A stretch of DNA of 64,000 nt from Actinacidiphila acidipaludis (GCF_019890725.1 NZ_JAINZZ010000013.1:79143-143142); one strand, 5' to 3'. Counted from the stretch's first letter, positions 25,275 through 34,513 are shown. Program-made: numbers and translations. Notes: a model not told the origin generated them from the letters alone.

Positions 25275-26478
25275 GTCCGTGCGGCTCCTCCCGCTCCGGC
25301 GCCGGCCGCAGCCGGCGGTTCCCCAGGACCGCCACCCCCACGGCGACGACCGCCGCGGAGGCGGGTACCGCGAAGGCCGCGGAGGCGCCGTGGGCGTCGA
25401 CCACCCGGCCCGCCAGCGAGGCCCCCGCCGCGACGCCGACGGCGAGTCCCGTGGAGATCCACGTGATGCCCTCGGTGAGCTGCGACCGCGGTACCAGCCG
25501 CTCCACCAGGCCCAACGCCGTCACCATCGTCGGTGCGATGGTCAGGCCCGAGAGGAACAGCGCACCGGCCAGGAACCACAAGTTCCCGACCAGTAGTGGC
25601 GGGATCATACTCACCGCCATCAGGGTGATGCCCAGCAGGAAGCGGCCCGCGGCCGAACCCTTGGGCCGCAGCAGTCCGAACACCAGCCCGGCCAGGCACG
25701 AGCCCGCCGCGTACGAGGCCAGGACGAGGCTGGCCAGCGCCTTGTGGCCGCGCTCGTCGGCGAACGCCACCGTGGCCACGTCGACGGCGCCGAAGACCGT
25801 GCCGGTGCCTACGTACACCCCGGCCATCACCGCCAGCGCCGGTGTACGCAGGGCGGAACCGCCGTGGTGCTGCCCGCGCGGGTGCGGCGCCGGTTCGGTG
25901 GCCCGCTGGGCGGTCAGCATCAGCACGCCGACGCCCAGGAACGCGGCCGCCAGCAGCGGCCCGGACTCGGCGAACCAGGCGGTGCACAGCCCGATCGAGA
26001 GGATCGGGCCGAGGATGAAGACGATCTCGTCGAGCACGGACTCGAACGAGAAGGCGGTGTGCAGCAGTTCGGGGGAGCCGTGGTGGATGGCCGACCAGCG
26101 GGCCCGGACCATCGCCCCCAGGCTCGGGGTGAGCCCCGCGCCCACGACACACACGAAGTACGTCCAGTCCGGGGCGTCCTCGCGCACCGCGACCAGCAGC
26201 GCGGCGACCGCGGCCACCGTCACCGCGCACACCGGGCGCAGCACCCGCCGCTGCCCGTAGCGGTCGACCAGCCGGGAGACCAGAGGGCCGCAGACGGCCG
26301 CCGCGAGCGCGAGGGTCGCCGACAGCGCGCCGGCCAGCCCGTACCGCCCGGTGACCTGGGAGATCATCGTGACGATGCCGATCCCGAGCATCGACAGCGG
26401 CATGCGGCCGACGAGACCCGCGACGGCGAAGGCGCGGGTTCCAGGAGCGGCGAAGATCGCCCGGTAGGGACTGCTCAC
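25198..26478 (-). CDS. Major facilitator superfamily transporter
   Basis: About 426 residues with 12 predicted membrane segments, opening SSPYRAIFAAPGTRAFAVAG and with the MFS loop motif LVDRYGQRRVLRPVC between helices 2 and 3. The C-terminus ends in a hydrophilic tail. The substrate cannot be told; the family resembles drug/sugar-efflux MFS proteins. The GTG start at 26478 is favoured by GGGGAG 5 nt before it; an in-frame ATG at 26550 would add a basic Arg-rich leader but has no SD. Its last 77 bp overlap the lactone oxidase gene, so the two are probably coupled. Confidence 0.88.
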   Translation of the reverse strand: MSSPYRAIFAAPGTRAFAVAGLVGRMPLSMLGIGIVTMISQVTGRYGLAGALSATLALAAAVCGPLVSRLVDRYGQRRVLRPVCAVTVAAVAALLVAVREDAPDWTYFVCVVGAGLTPSLGAMVRARWSAIHHGSPELLHTAFSFESVLDEIVFILGPILSIGLCTAWFAESGPLLAAAFLGVGVLMLTAQRATEPAPHPRGQHHGGSALRTPALAVMAGVYVGTGTVFGAVDVATVAFADERGHKALASLVLASYAAGSCLAGLVFGLLRPKGSAAGRFLLGITLMAVSMIPPLLVGNLWFLAGALFLSGLTIAPTMVTALGLVERLVPRSQLTEGITWISTGLAVGVAAGASLAGRVVDAHGASAAFAVPASAAVVAVGVAVLGNRRLRPAPEREEPHGHGEDVGDANGWAGRDGEWDSREGVA

Positions 26479-26639
26479 AGGTGCTCCCCGGCGGCGTCGC
26501 CGCCGTCGCTCGGCGGACACCGGGGGTGACCGCGGTTCCGTAAGGGACATAGATGGTCCATACAGCTTACGAAGGGCGGCAAGTCCTTTTCCGGCCAGTC
26601 CCGGGCACGGCCCGCGCCGGACCGCGCCGCGGCGGATGG

Positions 26640-26645
26640 CAGGAT
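26640..26645 (+). promoter_or_regulatory. -10 box CAGGAT, leaderless start for ferrochelatase
   Basis: CAGGAT ends 7 nt before the ATG at 26653. Confidence 0.45.
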
Positions 26646-26652
26646 CGGAGAC

Positions 26653-27795
26653 ATGTCCGATCAGCCAGACCAGTCCGCCCCGGCCGACCGCGCCGACGCC
26701 GCCCCCTACGACGCCCTGCTGCTGCTGTCCTTCGGCGGCCCCGAGGGACCCGACGACGTCGTCCCGTTCCTGGAGAACGTCACCCGCGGCCGCGGCATCC
26801 CCCGCGAACGGCTCAAGGAGGTCGGGCAGCACTACTTCCTGTTCGGCGGCGTCAGCCCGATCAACGAGCAGAACCGCGAGCTGCTCGCCGCGCTGCGCAA
26901 GGACTTCGCCGGCCACGGCCTCGACCTGCCGGTGTACTGGGGCAACCGCAACTGGGCGCCCTACCTCACCGACACCCTGCGGGAGATGAGCGAGGCCGGG
27001 CACCGCCGGATCCTGGTGCTGGCGACCAGCGCCTACGCCTCCTACTCCGGCTGCCGGCAGTACCGGGAGAACCTCGCCGCCTCGCTGGCCGTGCTCGCCG
27101 AGGAGGGCCGCGAGGTGCCGCGGGTGGACAAGCTGCGGCACTACTTCAACCACCCGGGCTTCGTCGAGCCGATGACCGACGCGGTGCTCACCGCGCTCGC
27201 CGAGCTGCCCGAGAAGGTCAGGGACGGCGCCCGGCTGGCGTTCACCACCCACTCCATCCCGACCGCCGCCGCCGACACCTCCGGCCCGGTGCCGGACCAC
27301 GGCGACGGCGGCGCCTACGTCGCCCAGCACCTCGACACCGCGCGGGTGATCGCCGGCGCCCTGCGCGAGGCCACCGGCGTCGAGCGGCCGTGGGAGCTCG
27401 TCTACCAGTCGCGCAGCGGCGCCCCGCACATCCCCTGGCTGGAGCCGGACATCTGCGACCACCTGGAGGAGGTCCACGCGGCCGGGGTACCGGCGGTCGT
27501 GATGGTGCCGATCGGGTTCGTCTCCGACCACATGGAGGTCAAGTACGACCTCGACACCGAGGCCGCCGCGAAGGCCGAGGAGCTGGGCCTGCCGGTCGCC
27601 CGCGCCGCCACCGTCGGCGCGGACCCGCGCTTCGCCGCCGCCGTGCGCGACCTGGTACTGGAGCGGGCCGCCACCGAGCGCGGCCTGTCGCCGCGCAGGT
27701 GCGCGCTGGGCGCGCTCGGCCCGAGCCACGACGTCTGCCCCGCCGGCTGCTGCCCGGCCAGGAACCCGCTGCCGGCCGCGGCCGGCCAGGACTGA
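26653..27795 (+). CDS. cpfC: Ferrochelatase, coproporphyrin-type (heme synthesis)
   Basis: 380 residues (also called hemH). Core motifs are [15 protein letters not shown], the catalytic His in AFTTHSIPT, and [14 protein letters not shown]. As in actinobacterial enzymes, cysteines for a [2Fe-2S] cluster are present: Cys134 (SGCRQY) and a C-terminal set at 350, 362, 366 and 367 ([12 protein letters not shown]). Actinobacteria use the coproporphyrin-dependent heme pathway, so the reaction is iron insertion into coproporphyrin III. It is followed after 44 bp by the IMPase gene. Confidence 0.93.
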   Translation: MSDQPDQSAPADRADAAPYDALLLLSFGGPEGPDDVVPFLENVTRGRGIPRERLKEVGQHYFLFGGVSPINEQNRELLAALRKDFAGHGLDLPVYWGNRNWAPYLTDTLREMSEAGHRRILVLATSAYASYSGCRQYRENLAASLAVLAEEGREVPRVDKLRHYFNHPGFVEPMTDAVLTALAELPEKVRDGARLAFTTHSIPTAAADTSGPVPDHGDGGAYVAQHLDTARVIAGALREATGVERPWELVYQSRSGAPHIPWLEPDICDHLEEVHAAGVPAVVMVPIGFVSDHMEVKYDLDTEAAAKAEELGLPVARAATVGADPRFAAAVRDLVLERAATERGLSPRRCALGALGPSHDVCPAGCCPARNPLPAAAGQD

Positions 27796-27839
27796 CGCGA
27801 CCGGGGAACCCGGAACCGGACACCAAGGAGCCACCACTG

Positions 27840-28661
27840 ATGAGCACACCGGAGACCGGCGCCAGCGCCGACCTGCTGGACGAACTGCTGCACACCGCGT
27901 TGGACGCCGCCCGCCAGGCCGGCGACCTGCTGCGCGACGGCCGCCCCGCCGACCTCGGCGTGGCCGCCACCAAGACCAGCTCCATCGACGTCGTGACCGA
28001 GATGGACATCGCCGCCGAGAAGCTGATCACCTCGGTGATCGGCAAGGCCCGTCCCGAGGACGGCGTCCTCGGCGAGGAGGGCGCGAGCACCACCGGCACC
28101 AGCGGCGTCCGCTGGGTCGTCGACCCGCTCGACGGCACCGTGAACTACCTCTACGGCCTGCCGTCGTGGGCCGTCAGCATCGCCGCCGAGAAGGACGGCG
28201 AAACCCTGGTGGGCGTCGTGGTGGCGCCGATGCGCGGTGAGACCTGCCAGGCGGTGCTGGGGCGCGGCGCCCTGGTCAACGGCCGGCCCGCGCACTGCCG
28301 GCCCGCGCCGCAGATGGCCCACGCGCTCGTCGGCACCGGGTTCGGCTACATCGCCGAGCGGCGCGCCGCGCAGGCCGAGGTCGTCCGCACCCTGGTCCCG
28401 CAGGTCCGGGACATCCGGCGCGGCGGCTCGGCCGCCATCGACCTGTGCGACGTCGGCTGCGGGCGGCTCGACGCCTACTACGAGCGCGGCCTCAACCCGT
28501 GGGACCTGGCGGCCGGCGAGCTGTTCGCCCGCGAGGCGGGCGCGCTCACCGGCGGACGGCCGGGTGAACGGCCGTCCGGTGAGCTGACCGTCGCCGGCTC
28601 ACCCGGGCTCTTCGAGCCGCTGCAGGCCCTGCTCGACGGGCTGGGCGCCTGGCACGACTGA
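27840..28661 (+). CDS. Inositol monophosphatase family protein
   Basis: 273 residues with every IMPase metal motif: GEEGAS, VVDPLDGTVNYLYGLP and NPWDLAAGELF. It dephosphorylates inositol-1-phosphate or a related sugar phosphate (SuhB/CysQ/HisN relatives cannot be excluded). ATG 27840 follows AAGGAG by 9 nt. It is probably co-transcribed with the ferrochelatase gene. The C-terminus has a short duplicated Gly-Arg-Pro stretch. Confidence 0.92.
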   Translation: MSTPETGASADLLDELLHTALDAARQAGDLLRDGRPADLGVAATKTSSIDVVTEMDIAAEKLITSVIGKARPEDGVLGEEGASTTGTSGVRWVVDPLDGTVNYLYGLPSWAVSIAAEKDGETLVGVVVAPMRGETCQAVLGRGALVNGRPAHCRPAPQMAHALVGTGFGYIAERRAAQAEVVRTLVPQVRDIRRGGSAAIDLCDVGCGRLDAYYERGLNPWDLAAGELFAREAGALTGGRPGERPSGELTVAGSPGLFEPLQALLDGLGAWHD

Positions 28662-28714
28662 TCCCGCCCGCGACGAACCGCGACGGCCCAGCCGCCCGGC
28701 GGCGGGCATGCGAA

Positions 28715-28743
28715 CGCCCCGGCACCGTCCTGGTGACCGGGGC
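28715..28743. terminator. Hairpin between convergent IMPase and small minus-strand gene
   Basis: CGCCCCGGCACC pairs with GGTGACCGGGGCG (one bulge/mismatch) around GTCCT. Confidence 0.75.
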
Positions 28744-28771
28744 GTGCGGCTTGGGGGTCGGCCCTCGTGGG

Positions 28772-28945
28772 TCAGGCGACCTTGGGCCGTACGTCCACGC
28801 CGTGCTCGGCGGCGAGGCGGCGGAGGTCTTCCAGCTCGCTCAGCTCCACATCGGCGAGGAAGTCGTCCCCCGTCTCCCGGGCCCGGCGAAGATCGGACTC
28901 CGTGGCGTTTATGCGCTGCAGGATTCCCGTAGTGAACGCGTCCAT
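28772..28945 (-). CDS. Small conserved-looking hypothetical protein (57 aa)
   Basis: 57 residues, MDAFTTGILQRINATESDLR to GVDVRPKVA, highly charged and predicted all-helical (ARETGDDFLADVELSELEDL), possibly a coiled coil. GAGGAGG lies 5 nt before the ATG, which strongly supports translation. Function is unknown. It sits convergent to the IMPase gene and divergent from cutRS. Confidence 0.75.
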   Translation of the reverse strand: MDAFTTGILQRINATESDLRRARETGDDFLADVELSELEDLRRLAAEHGVDVRPKVA

Positions 28946-29285
28946 GGCGCCTCCTCGTCGTCTCCGTTGACACGGGGATGTGTCTGACCCAGGTGCCGCG
29001 CGATGGGAAACGCGTGGCAGGGCACGGTGGGTGGGTGTACAGCCGTCCTCCCCGTATGACTGACGGCGGAAACCTCCCCGACACGAAAGAAATTCCGTCC
29101 CGACGAAGGCCGTCCGGACGGGGGACGCCTGTTCAGTGCGCGTTCGGCCGGTGTTCGCGTTTCCGGCACGCGACCTCCACACACCTCGCACAGGTCTCGC
29201 CCGGTCTCTCCCTTACCGCCGGTTTACGGCCCCGCGGTGCAGGATGTGGAAAGGATCCCCACAGCTCACGGAAGGAAGTAGCGCC
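28946..29285. other. Intergenic region upstream of cutR
   Basis: 340 bp between the divergent 57-aa gene and cutR. No strong hairpin or gene. The cutR SD (GGAAGGA) is at its right end. Confidence 0.5.
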
Positions 29286-29939
29286 TTGCGCGTACTGGTC
29301 GTCGAGGACGAGCAACTGCTCGCGGACGCGGTTGCCACCGGCCTGCGCCGCGAGGCGATGGCCGTCGACGTCGTCTACGACGGCGGTGCCGCCCTGGAGC
29401 GGATCGGGGTCAACGACTACGACGTCGTCGTCCTCGACCGCGATCTGCCGGTCGTGCACGGCGACGAGGTGTGCCGGGAGGTCGTCGGCCTCGGGCTGCC
29501 CACCCGTGTGCTCATGCTCACCGCCGCCGGCGACGTCAGCGACCGGGTCGAGGGCCTGGAGCTCGGCGCCGACGACTACCTGCCGAAGCCCTTCGCCTTC
29601 ACCGAGCTGACCGCCCGGGTGCGCGCCCTCGGGCGGCGCACCACCGCGCCGCTGCCGCCGGTCCTGGAACGCTCCGGCATCCGCCTCGACCCCAACCGCC
29701 GCGAGGTCTTCCGGGACGGCAAGGAGGTGCACCTCGCGCCCAAGGAGTTCGCGGTCCTCGAGGTGCTGATGCGCAGCGAGGGCGCCGTGGTCTCCGCCGA
29801 ACAACTGCTGGAGAAGGCGTGGGACGAGAACACCGACCCCTTCACGAACGTGGTCCGGGTGACCGTCATGACGCTGCGCCGCAAGCTCGGCGAGCCCCCG
29901 GTGATCGTCACCGTGCCCGGCTCCGGCTACCGGATCTGA
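29286..29939 (+). CDS. cutR: Two-component response regulator CutR (OmpR family)
   Basis: 217 residues. Receiver domain with VVEDEQ, the phospho-acceptor Asp in VVVLDRDLPVVHG and the Lys of YLPKPF; C-terminal winged-helix DNA-binding domain (VFRDGKEVHLAPKEFAVLEV, ending TVPGSGYRI). The start is a TTG at 29286, well placed after GGAAGGAAGTAG; no ATG/GTG gives a complete receiver with an SD. Identified as CutR from sequence resemblance and the pairing with CutS, in the region where streptomycetes carry cutRS. Confidence 0.88.
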   Translation: MRVLVVEDEQLLADAVATGLRREAMAVDVVYDGGAALERIGVNDYDVVVLDRDLPVVHGDEVCREVVGLGLPTRVLMLTAAGDVSDRVEGLELGADDYLPKPFAFTELTARVRALGRRTTAPLPPVLERSGIRLDPNRREVFRDGKEVHLAPKEFAVLEVLMRSEGAVVSAEQLLEKAWDENTDPFTNVVRVTVMTLRRKLGEPPVIVTVPGSGYRI

Positions 29940-29944
29940 TCGCC

Positions 29945-31216
29945 ATGGCCACCCAGTACCCGGGACCCGGCACGTCCCCGTCCGCCCCCGCCGCCTCTCC
30001 GCCGCGGCCTTCCGTCCCGCCCCGCCCGCCGGGCGAGCCGCCCACGGCCGAGCACCCGCCGCCGCCGTGGCTGCGTCCGACCATCCGGATACGGCTCACC
30101 GTGCTGTACGGCGGGATGTTCCTGATCGCCGGCGTGATCCTGCTGTGGATCATCTATCTGCTGGCGGCGCAGGCGATCCACGAGGGCTCGAATCTGCCCT
30201 TCCAGATCACCGGCATCAACTACCCGCAGAACGGCTGCGTGGCCGACAACAACCACGGTGACCCGCTCACGGCCATCCAGACCTGCATGCAGCACCAGCG
30301 CGACGTCGCCCTCAACACGCTGCTCAAGCGCTCCCTGCTGGCCCTGATCGGCCTCGCGGTGGTCGCCTTCGCCTTCGGCTACGTGATGGCCGGCCGCGTC
30401 CTCGCGCCGCTCGGCCGCATCACCAGGACCGCCCGCGGCGTGGTCGGCTCCGACCTCAAGCGGCGCATCGAGCTGGACGGCCCGGACGACGAGCTGAAGG
30501 AGCTGGCCGACACCTTCGACGGCATGCTCGACCGGCTGGAGCGCTCCTTCGACGCGCAGCGCCGCTTCGTGGCCAACGCCTCGCACGAACTGCGCACCCC
30601 GCTGGCGATCAACCGCACCCTGCTGGAGGTGCAGCTCTCCGACCCGGAGGCCTCGTCCGAGCTGCGGCAGCTCGGCAAGACGCTGCTGTCGACCAACGAG
30701 CGCAGCGAGCAGCTCGTGGAGGGCCTGCTGCTGCTCGCCCGCAGCGAGAACGAGATCGTGGACCGCAAGCCCGTCGACATGGCCGAGGTGGCCTCCCAGG
30801 CCATCGAGCAGACGCGGGCCGAGGCCGACGGCCGGCACGTGGAGCTGCGCGAGAACCTGGTGCCCGCGGTCGTCCAGGGCAACGGCGTGCTGCTGGAGCG
30901 GATCGCCCTGAACCTCGTCCAGAACGCCGTGCGCTACAACGTCCCGCAGGACGGCTGGGTGGAGGTCACGACGTCCGTGGAGGGCGGCCAGGCGCTGCTG
31001 GTGGTGGTGAACAGCGGGCCGGTGGTCCCCGCCTACGAGATCGACAACCTCTTCGAGCCCTTCCGGCGGCTGCGGACCGAGCGCACCGGCAGCGACAAGG
31101 GCGTGGGGCTGGGTCTGTCGATCGCGCGGTCGGTGGCCCGGGCGCACGGCGGCGTGATCGCGGCCGAGCCGCGCGACGGCGGCGGTCTGGTGATGCGGGT
31201 CGTCATACCGGTGTGA
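29945..31216 (+). CDS. cutS: Sensor histidine kinase CutS
   Basis: 423 residues. Pro-rich cytoplasmic N-terminus (1-45), TM1 (about 52-75), a short extracellular loop, TM2 (about 130-150), HAMP, HisKA with the phospho-His in FVANASHELRTPLAINRTLL, and an HATPase domain (NLVQNAVRYN, GVGLGLSIA). The ~50-residue sensor loop holds exactly two cysteines (PQNGC and AIQTC), which fits recent work proposing that CutS senses extracytoplasmic thiol/disulfide status. It starts 5 bp after cutR. Confidence 0.9.
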   Translation: MATQYPGPGTSPSAPAASPPRPSVPPRPPGEPPTAEHPPPPWLRPTIRIRLTVLYGGMFLIAGVILLWIIYLLAAQAIHEGSNLPFQITGINYPQNGCVADNNHGDPLTAIQTCMQHQRDVALNTLLKRSLLALIGLAVVAFAFGYVMAGRVLAPLGRITRTARGVVGSDLKRRIELDGPDDELKELADTFDGMLDRLERSFDAQRRFVANASHELRTPLAINRTLLEVQLSDPEASSELRQLGKTLLSTNERSEQLVEGLLLLARSENEIVDRKPVDMAEVASQAIEQTRAEADGRHVELRENLVPAVVQGNGVLLERIALNLVQNAVRYNVPQDGWVEVTTSVEGGQALLVVVNSGPVVPAYEIDNLFEPFRRLRTERTGSDKGVGLGLSIARSVARAHGGVIAAEPRDGGGLVMRVVIPV

Positions 31217-31271
31217 GCACCGCGAGCACCCGTTCCGACCGGCGCTTTCGACGCGCCGGGCGCTGGTCCGC

Positions 31272-31298
31272 GTCCCCCGGTGGCCGCCACCGGGGGAC
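31272..31298 (+). terminator. 12-bp hairpin downstream of cutS
   Basis: GTCCCCCGGTGG pairs perfectly with CCACCGGGGGAC around CCG. Confidence 0.7.
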
Positions 31299-31316
31299 AG
31301 GTCTGTCCAGACCTGT
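31297..31316. promoter_or_regulatory. 20-bp perfect palindrome, possible operator
   Basis: ACAGGTCTG-TC-CAGACCTGT. The GGTCT...AGACC halves recall GntR-type operators but with a wider centre than dre. It abuts the cutS terminator and could be its lower part or an operator for the DUF4193 leader. Confidence 0.4.
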
Positions 31317-31738
31317 GAAACCTGTCACCCCGGTTGTGCGTCCTGGAGGGTGGCCGGACCGGACGGATGTTCGCTTTGAGAGTAATATCCGGATCCGTCC
31401 ACGCGCGAGGGCGGCTGTGACGAATTGCACAGTCTCTCCGCGCAGCGTGTACGCTCGGTGATCGCCGGGCCTGGGGAATCGACCGGAAAATCCATGTTTC
31501 CCCAGGTCATGATCACGGGAAGTACACGTGAAGGCCTTCGCGGCGTACCACTTTCGGACCGTCGTGGAGCATGATCGGCCACCGGCGCAATCACCTCTTC
31601 GGGGGGCACGTCGGGTGTCGATTGAGTAACAGGGCTTGATGTGAGGCAAAATCTCCGCCTCGAGGCGGGCACAAGTCCGGCCTCCCGCGCGTTACGTGCG
31701 CTGGAGACACCGCAGACACCCACAGGGGGAGAGCGAAA
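31317..31738 (+). other. Long leader region before the DUF4193 gene
   Basis: About 420 bp without a gene. TTGCAC (31425-31430) and TACGCT (31450-31455, 19-bp spacer) could form a promoter, giving a ~280-nt untranslated leader, unusually long here. AATCGACCGGAAAATCCATG (from 31477) followed by TTTCCCC can fold locally, but no known riboswitch pattern is recognised. Confidence 0.4.
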
Positions 31739-32038
31739 ATGGCTACGGATTACGACACCCCACGCAAGACCGACGATGACGTCAACGAGGACAGCATCGA
31801 GGAACTGAAGGCCCGGCGGAACGAGAAGTCCACCTCCGCGGTGGACGTCGACGAGTTCGACCAGGCCGAGTCCCTGGAGCTGCCCGGTGCCGACCTCTCC
31901 AACGAGGAGCTGTCGGTCCGCGTGCTGCCCCGCCAGGCGGACGAGTTCACCTGCATGAGCTGCTTCCTCGTCCACCACCGGAGCCAGCTGGCTTCGGAGA
32001 AGAACGGCAACCCGATCTGCCGCGACTGCGCGGCGTGA
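31739..32038 (+). CDS. DUF4193 family zinc-ribbon-like protein
   Basis: 99 residues; very acidic N-terminal half, C-terminal half with FTCMSCFLVHHRSQL and PICRDCAA, a two-CxxC zinc ribbon. DUF4193 is a conserved actinobacterial family of unknown function. The SD GGGGGAG lies 7 nt before the ATG. A long leader upstream suggests separate regulation. The EcsC-like gene follows after 7 bp. Confidence 0.9.
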   Translation: MATDYDTPRKTDDDVNEDSIEELKARRNEKSTSAVDVDEFDQAESLELPGADLSNEELSVRVLPRQADEFTCMSCFLVHHRSQLASEKNGNPICRDCAA

Positions 32039-32045
32039 CCCGCGG

Positions 32046-32801
32046 GTGCCCGTGACCGGCTCACCGGACAGCCGCGAGGGCGACGAGCGAGGCCGTGCGG
32101 CCTCGCTCGCGGCCACGACCGCTCGCGGTATCGGACGGGGAGTGTGGAGCGGCGCCCGCCGGTCCGGACGGATGGCCAGGACCGGCCTGGGGTCGGTCAG
32201 CGAGCGGCTCATCGACACCGCGCCGCGGATTCCGGTCCGCGACCTGGCGACGCTGCGCCGGCAGTTCCCGGGGCTCGGCCCCGAGGACATCGCGGACCGG
32301 CTGATCGCCTCGGCGGTCAAGGGCACGATGACGGTCGGCGCCGGTGTGGGCGCGGCCGCGATGCTGCCCAAGCCGCCGACGATGCCGGCCGAGCTGGCGA
32401 CCGAGACGCTCGGCGTCGCGGCCATCGAGTACAAGCTCATCGCCGAGCTGCACGAGGTCTACGGCCTGCGCTTCACGGGCAACGCCCGGGAGCGCGCCAC
32501 CGCCTATCTCTGGGCGTGGACCGAGCAGCGCGGCATCGACGTGCTGAGGCTGTCCACCGTCAACGTGGCGCTGGGCACCGGCATGAAGCGGCAGATGCGG
32601 CAGCGCCTGCTGCGGCGGACGATCCGCCACTCGCCGTCACTGACGCCGTTCATGATCGGCGCCGCCGTCGGCGCGACCATGAACCGCCGCGAGACCCGCA
32701 AACTCGCCGAGAAGGTGCGCCGCGACCTGCGCGCCGGCCAGCAGCCCTGGCCCGCACTGCCGCCCGGCGACCGGCCGGAACCCGACCTTCCCTGGACCTG
32801 A
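32046..32801 (+). CDS. Conserved protein, weakly EcsC-like
   Basis: 251 residues from GTG 32046 (GTG 32052 is the alternative). The central part, VKGTMTVGAGVGAAAMLPKP followed by LGVAAIEYKLIAELHEVYGL, has the amphipathic pattern of the EcsC family; a second hydrophobic stretch (LTPFMIGAAVGATMN) lies near the end. Probably membrane-associated. Function is unknown. No clear SD, so it is probably translated by coupling to the DUF4193 gene 7 bp upstream. Confidence 0.75.
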   Translation: MPVTGSPDSREGDERGRAASLAATTARGIGRGVWSGARRSGRMARTGLGSVSERLIDTAPRIPVRDLATLRRQFPGLGPEDIADRLIASAVKGTMTVGAGVGAAAMLPKPPTMPAELATETLGVAAIEYKLIAELHEVYGLRFTGNARERATAYLWAWTEQRGIDVLRLSTVNVALGTGMKRQMRQRLLRRTIRHSPSLTPFMIGAAVGATMNRRETRKLAEKVRRDLRAGQQPWPALPPGDRPEPDLPWT

Positions 32802-32952
32802 CCGGCCTGAGGGCCCGAGGCATCCCGCGACAGGACCCCAGCCCCGCGAACAGCGGACCGGCCCGCTGACCGGCCCGGACCCCGTCGAGGCGCCTCGCCC
32901 GGCTCCCGCCTCCCCGAGTGCCCCGAAGGTCAGCGAGGGGCCTCCGATTCCG

Positions 32953-33447
32953 CTAGACGGCCGCCTGACCCCCGCTGGGGGCCGTCCTGACCGCCGCCAG
33001 CGCCTCCGCCAGCCGCTGCGGCGACCGCGTCGAGAGGTAGACGTACGGCGTGGGGTCCGCCGGATCGGTCACCTCCACCTTCAGCGCCGTCGGCACGTAC
33101 GAGCGCATCAGCATGAACGCCCGAGGATCCGCCTTGTGCGACCGCCAGGCCACCGCCTCGGCCGGGTCCAGCACACGGGTCTCACCCAGCGCCTCCACCG
33201 GGATGCGGGCCTTGCCCGCCACCAGCGAACCGGCCACCACCCGGATCCGCGCCGAGCCGTACGAGCTGACCGCCGCACTGGCCAGGGCGGCGCCGCCGAC
33301 CAGGCCGGCCAGCATCGCGAGCGGTCCGAAGGGGTACACGATCAGCGCCATCGCCACGCCCACGCCGAAGGCCATCAGCCACCAGGTACGCGGCGCGGTG
33401 AGGCGTTCGTCGTAGTCGCCGCCGGGGGAGGGCATCACACCAGACAT
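32953..33447 (-). CDS. DUF3093 family membrane protein
   Basis: 164 residues with two close membrane segments (about 22-60, TWWLMAFGVGVAMALIVYPF) and a cytoplasmic C-terminal domain containing RVLDPAEAVAWRSHKADPRA, matching the actinobacterial DUF3093 family. Function is unknown. It is regularly found next to dut and DUF4193 genes, as here. ATG 33447. It lies in the same orientation as, and 27 bp downstream of, the SDR gene. Confidence 0.88.
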   Translation of the reverse strand: MSGVMPSPGGDYDERLTAPRTWWLMAFGVGVAMALIVYPFGPLAMLAGLVGGAALASAAVSSYGSARIRVVAGSLVAGKARIPVEALGETRVLDPAEAVAWRSHKADPRAFMLMRSYVPTALKVEVTDPADPTPYVYLSTRSPQRLAEALAAVRTAPSGGQAAV

Positions 33448-33474
33448 GGCACAAGACTGCCATGCCCCGCCGGG

Positions 33475-34359
33475 TCATCTGCCGCGGAGGCGCGCCAGCG
33501 CACGGGTGACCCGCGGCGGAGCCGTGCGCAGTCCGGTGGCGAGCTGCTTGACGCGGTCGGACGCCGCGGTCGGGGCGACCGCGTCCAGCACCGCGGTGGA
33601 CCGCGCGCCGCCGCCCACCAGATACCGCGGCAGCGGGCGCCGCGCGGTCAGCGCCTTGCGTACCGCCAGCGCGACCGGGCGCGGGCCCGGCAGGTTGCGC
33701 GCCCCGCGCAGCACCTCGCCCGCGGCGGCGTACTGCTCGGCGTAGGCCGAGGCGTGCTCGTCCGGCAGCAGCTCGGCGCCGGCCTCCCAGATGCCGGTGT
33801 CGCAGGATCCCGGCTCCACCAGGCTGACCTTCACCCCGAACGGCTCGGTCTCCATGCGCAGAGCATCGGTCACCGACTCCAGGCCGCGCTTGCTCGCGCA
33901 GTACCAGCCCAGCATCGGCAGCGAGACCCGGCCGGCGATCGACGACACGTTGACGATCCGGCCGGCCCGCCGCTCGCGCATCGCCGGCAGCACGAGCCGG
34001 GCGATCCGGGCCGGCGCCACCAGATTGGTCTCCAGCTGCTGCCGCACGAGTTCGTCGTCCACGTCCTCGACCGCGCCCGGCTGGGCGAACCCGGCGTTGT
34101 TGACCACCGCCCACGGGCCGCCGTCCGTCATACCGGCGATCCGGGTGAACGCCTGCACGCAGGAGGTCGGGTCGGCGACGTCCAGCAGCACCGTGCGGAC
34201 CGCGGCCCCGGTGCTCGCCACCTGGTCGCGGAGGGTGCGCGCGCACTCCTCGCTGCGGACCGTGCCGATGACGTCGAAGCCGGTGTGGGCCAGCTCCAGC
34301 GCGATGGCCCGGCCGATGCCGCGGCCGGCTCCGGTGACGACGACGCTCCTGGGATTCAT
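33475..34359 (-). CDS. Short-chain dehydrogenase/reductase
   Basis: 294 residues of the classical SDR type: cofactor motif VTGAGRGIGRAIA, NNAG (AVVNNAGFAQPG), active-site Ser (VNVSSIAGRVS) and the YxxxK of WYCASKRGLE. Asp/Arg context after beta-2 (GTVRSEE) suggests NADP use. The C-terminal tail (about 240-294) is Arg/Ala-rich. The substrate is unknown. ATG 34359 has CGGAG 5 nt upstream. Divergent from the thioesterase-dut operon. Confidence 0.92.
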   Translation of the reverse strand: MNPRSVVVTGAGRGIGRAIALELAHTGFDVIGTVRSEECARTLRDQVASTGAAVRTVLLDVADPTSCVQAFTRIAGMTDGGPWAVVNNAGFAQPGAVEDVDDELVRQQLETNLVAPARIARLVLPAMRERRAGRIVNVSSIAGRVSLPMLGWYCASKRGLESVTDALRMETEPFGVKVSLVEPGSCDTGIWEAGAELLPDEHASAYAEQYAAAGEVLRGARNLPGPRPVALAVRKALTARRPLPRYLVGGGARSTAVLDAVAPTAASDRVKQLATGLRTAPPRVTRALARLRGR

Positions 34360-34500
34360 CCGGACTCCGGGGGTACGAGGACGAGGTGCGGGGGCCGGCG
34401 GGCGACGTCGCGCCCGCGCGCGGCACGTGCGGGACCACCCGCATCGGGTGCGACCCCGCAGTGCAACGGATGCCGGACGGGAAAGGATCCCGCAGGAGGG

Positions 34501-34506
34501 TAGGGT
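34501..34506 (+). promoter_or_regulatory. -10 box TAGGGT, leaderless start of the thioesterase-dut-DUF3710 operon
   Basis: TAGGGT ends 7 nt before the GTG at 34514. Confidence 0.55.
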
Positions 34507-34513
34507 CTCGGGC

